Of a stretch of 64,000 nt of DNA, positions 63,290 through 64,000 are shown in pieces. Below the pieces are notes generated by a model, which searched no databases, had not been told where the DNA came from, and saw only the letters and a program-made list of their open reading frames with translations. The DNA is taken from the NCBI RefSeq assembly GCF_003416895.1, contig NZ_QVIO01000007.1, positions 1 through 64,000 of the forward strand. Reading direction: 5' to 3'. The position numbers and the translations under genes were made by a program. The stretch is from Duganella sp. BJB476. GTDB lineage: Bacteria > Pseudomonadota > Gammaproteobacteria > Burkholderiales > Burkholderiaceae_D. The stretch's first letter is position 1. Each line of letters begins with the position of its first letter.

Positions 63290-64000
63290 CCTGCCGCCAG
63301 GCGGGCGCGCGCAGCTTCCACGTGGCGCTCGCTGACGGCAACCGTATCGCCGCAGCGCAGCGCCAGCAGGTAGCTGCCGTCGCCCACCACGGACATCGAG
63401 GAGAACTGCTCCGCGCCGACGATGGCGCGGCGGTGCACGCGGACGAAACGCGCCGGGTCCAGGTGCTCTTCAAGGCGGCTGAGCGGCATGCGGTACAACA
63501 CGCAGCGCTTCTCCAGGTGCAGCTTGACGTAGTTGCCGTCCGCCTCCAGCCACTGCACATCCTCAAGCCGTATGCACTCGATGCGGCCAATCGAACGCAC
63601 GCTGACCTGATGCCAGTAGCCCGCCGGCGCGGCCGCCGGCTGGGCCGCAACGTAGGCGCGCAGGGCCGGCGCAAAGCCCGCCAGCTGGCGCTGCGCCAGC
63701 ATCGCCGCCGCGCGCTCCAGCGTCTGCGCCAGGCGGGCGTCGTCGAATGGCTTGAGCAGGTAGTCCAGCGCATGCACTTCGAAGGCTTCGATCGCGTAGG
63801 CGTTGTAGGCGGTGACGAACACGATCAACGGCGGCTCCGCCATCGCGCTCAGGCTGCGCGCCAGGTCGATGCCGGATTCCTTCGGCATCTGCACGTCCAG
63901 GAACACCAGGTCCACCTCCTGCCGCGCCAGCAGCTCGCGGGCGGCGGCGGCGCTGGAGCATTCGCCGGCCACCTGCCACTGCGGGTGCCGCGCCAGCGCA
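63286..64000 (-). CDS. LytTR-family response regulator (5' end outside the window)
   Basis: The C-terminal 238 residues of a receiver plus LytTR regulator. The receiver shows the phospho-acceptor region VDLVFLDVQMPKESG, FVTAYNAYAIEAFEVHALDYLLKPF. The LytTR DNA-binding domain holds WLEADGNYVKLHLEKR and RFVRVHRRAIV. The reading frame continues open to the window edge (ALARHPQWQVAGECS before the internal Met), so the true start lies beyond 64000. AlgR/LytR-like. Confidence 0.9.
   Translation of the reverse strand, partial: ALARHPQWQVAGECSSAAAARELLARQEVDLVFLDVQMPKESGIDLARSLSAMAEPPLIVFVTAYNAYAIEAFEVHALDYLLKPFDDARLAQTLERAAAMLAQRQLAGFAPALRAYVAAQPAAAPAGYWHQVSVRSIGRIECIRLEDVQWLEADGNYVKLHLEKRCVLYRMPLSRLEEHLDPARFVRVHRRAIVGAEQFSSMSVVGDGSYLLALRCGDTVAVSERHVEAARARLAAG

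Overview
The window looks like chromosome from a betaproteobacterium of the Oxalobacteraceae (Duganella/Massilia-like). I infer this from the high GC, the Burkholderiales-type order pilB-pilC-pilD-coaE-zapD-yacG-mutT, the tal plus BMP-type nucleoside transporter and the many TonB-dependent receptors. No database search was possible. I saw no rRNA, tRNA or CRISPR array.

Layout. Positions 1-120 carry repeats like the end of an IS21-type insertion sequence, followed by a small hypothetical gene. Positions 727-9203 (minus) are a seven-gene nucleoside catabolism operon: xapA, deoB, deoC, a two-domain ALDH16-type aldehyde dehydrogenase, deoA, cdd and a tandem deaminase. Divergent from it are psuK-psuG (pseudouridine breakdown) and a LysR regulator. 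A DUF969-DUF979-pcp cluster (probably pyroglutamate peptides) and a TonB-dependent receptor follow. Positions 17719-23599 (plus) hold transaldolase and a complete BMP-type nucleoside ABC transporter. Positions 23600-30673 are mixed: cytochrome c, nudK, a DeoR regulator, a small exported PLD nuclease, a chemoreceptor, a TorF-type porin and a solute-binding protein. Positions 30680-37279 (minus) encode a second TonB-dependent receptor, a 5'-nucleotidase lipoprotein, an exported PLD protein and an exported S1/P1 nuclease. Positions 37888-46630 (minus) encode puuE, xdhA, xdhB, xdhC, guaD and an exported adenosine deaminase, with uraH divergent.

Read together, positions 0.7-47 kb look like a nucleic-acid utilization locus. 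Exported nucleases and phosphatase would convert external nucleic acid to nucleosides, a TonB receptor and an ABC transporter would take up products, phosphorolysis and DeoABC/ALDH/transaldolase would recover the sugar, and the deaminases and xanthine dehydrogenase would feed bases into ureide catabolism. The best direct evidence for coordination is a promoter module of about 70 bp found three times: upstream of xapA, of tal and of the second TonB receptor. Each copy has a 23-bp imperfect palindrome (ATTTATA-N9-TATAAAT type), exactly 18 bp, a -35 like TTGCCA, a partly conserved spacer and the -10 GCATAG. The palindrome would centre near -65, as a LysR recognition site does.

From 47 kb on, the content is mostly housekeeping: a TPR-methyltransferase, an 85-bp REP-like palindrome, a CNNM/CorC protein, the type IV pilus assembly genes pilB, pilC and pilD with coaE, zapD, yacG, mutT and argJ, then a porin, a small PstS-like protein, a sensor histidine kinase and a LytTR response regulator cut by the window end.
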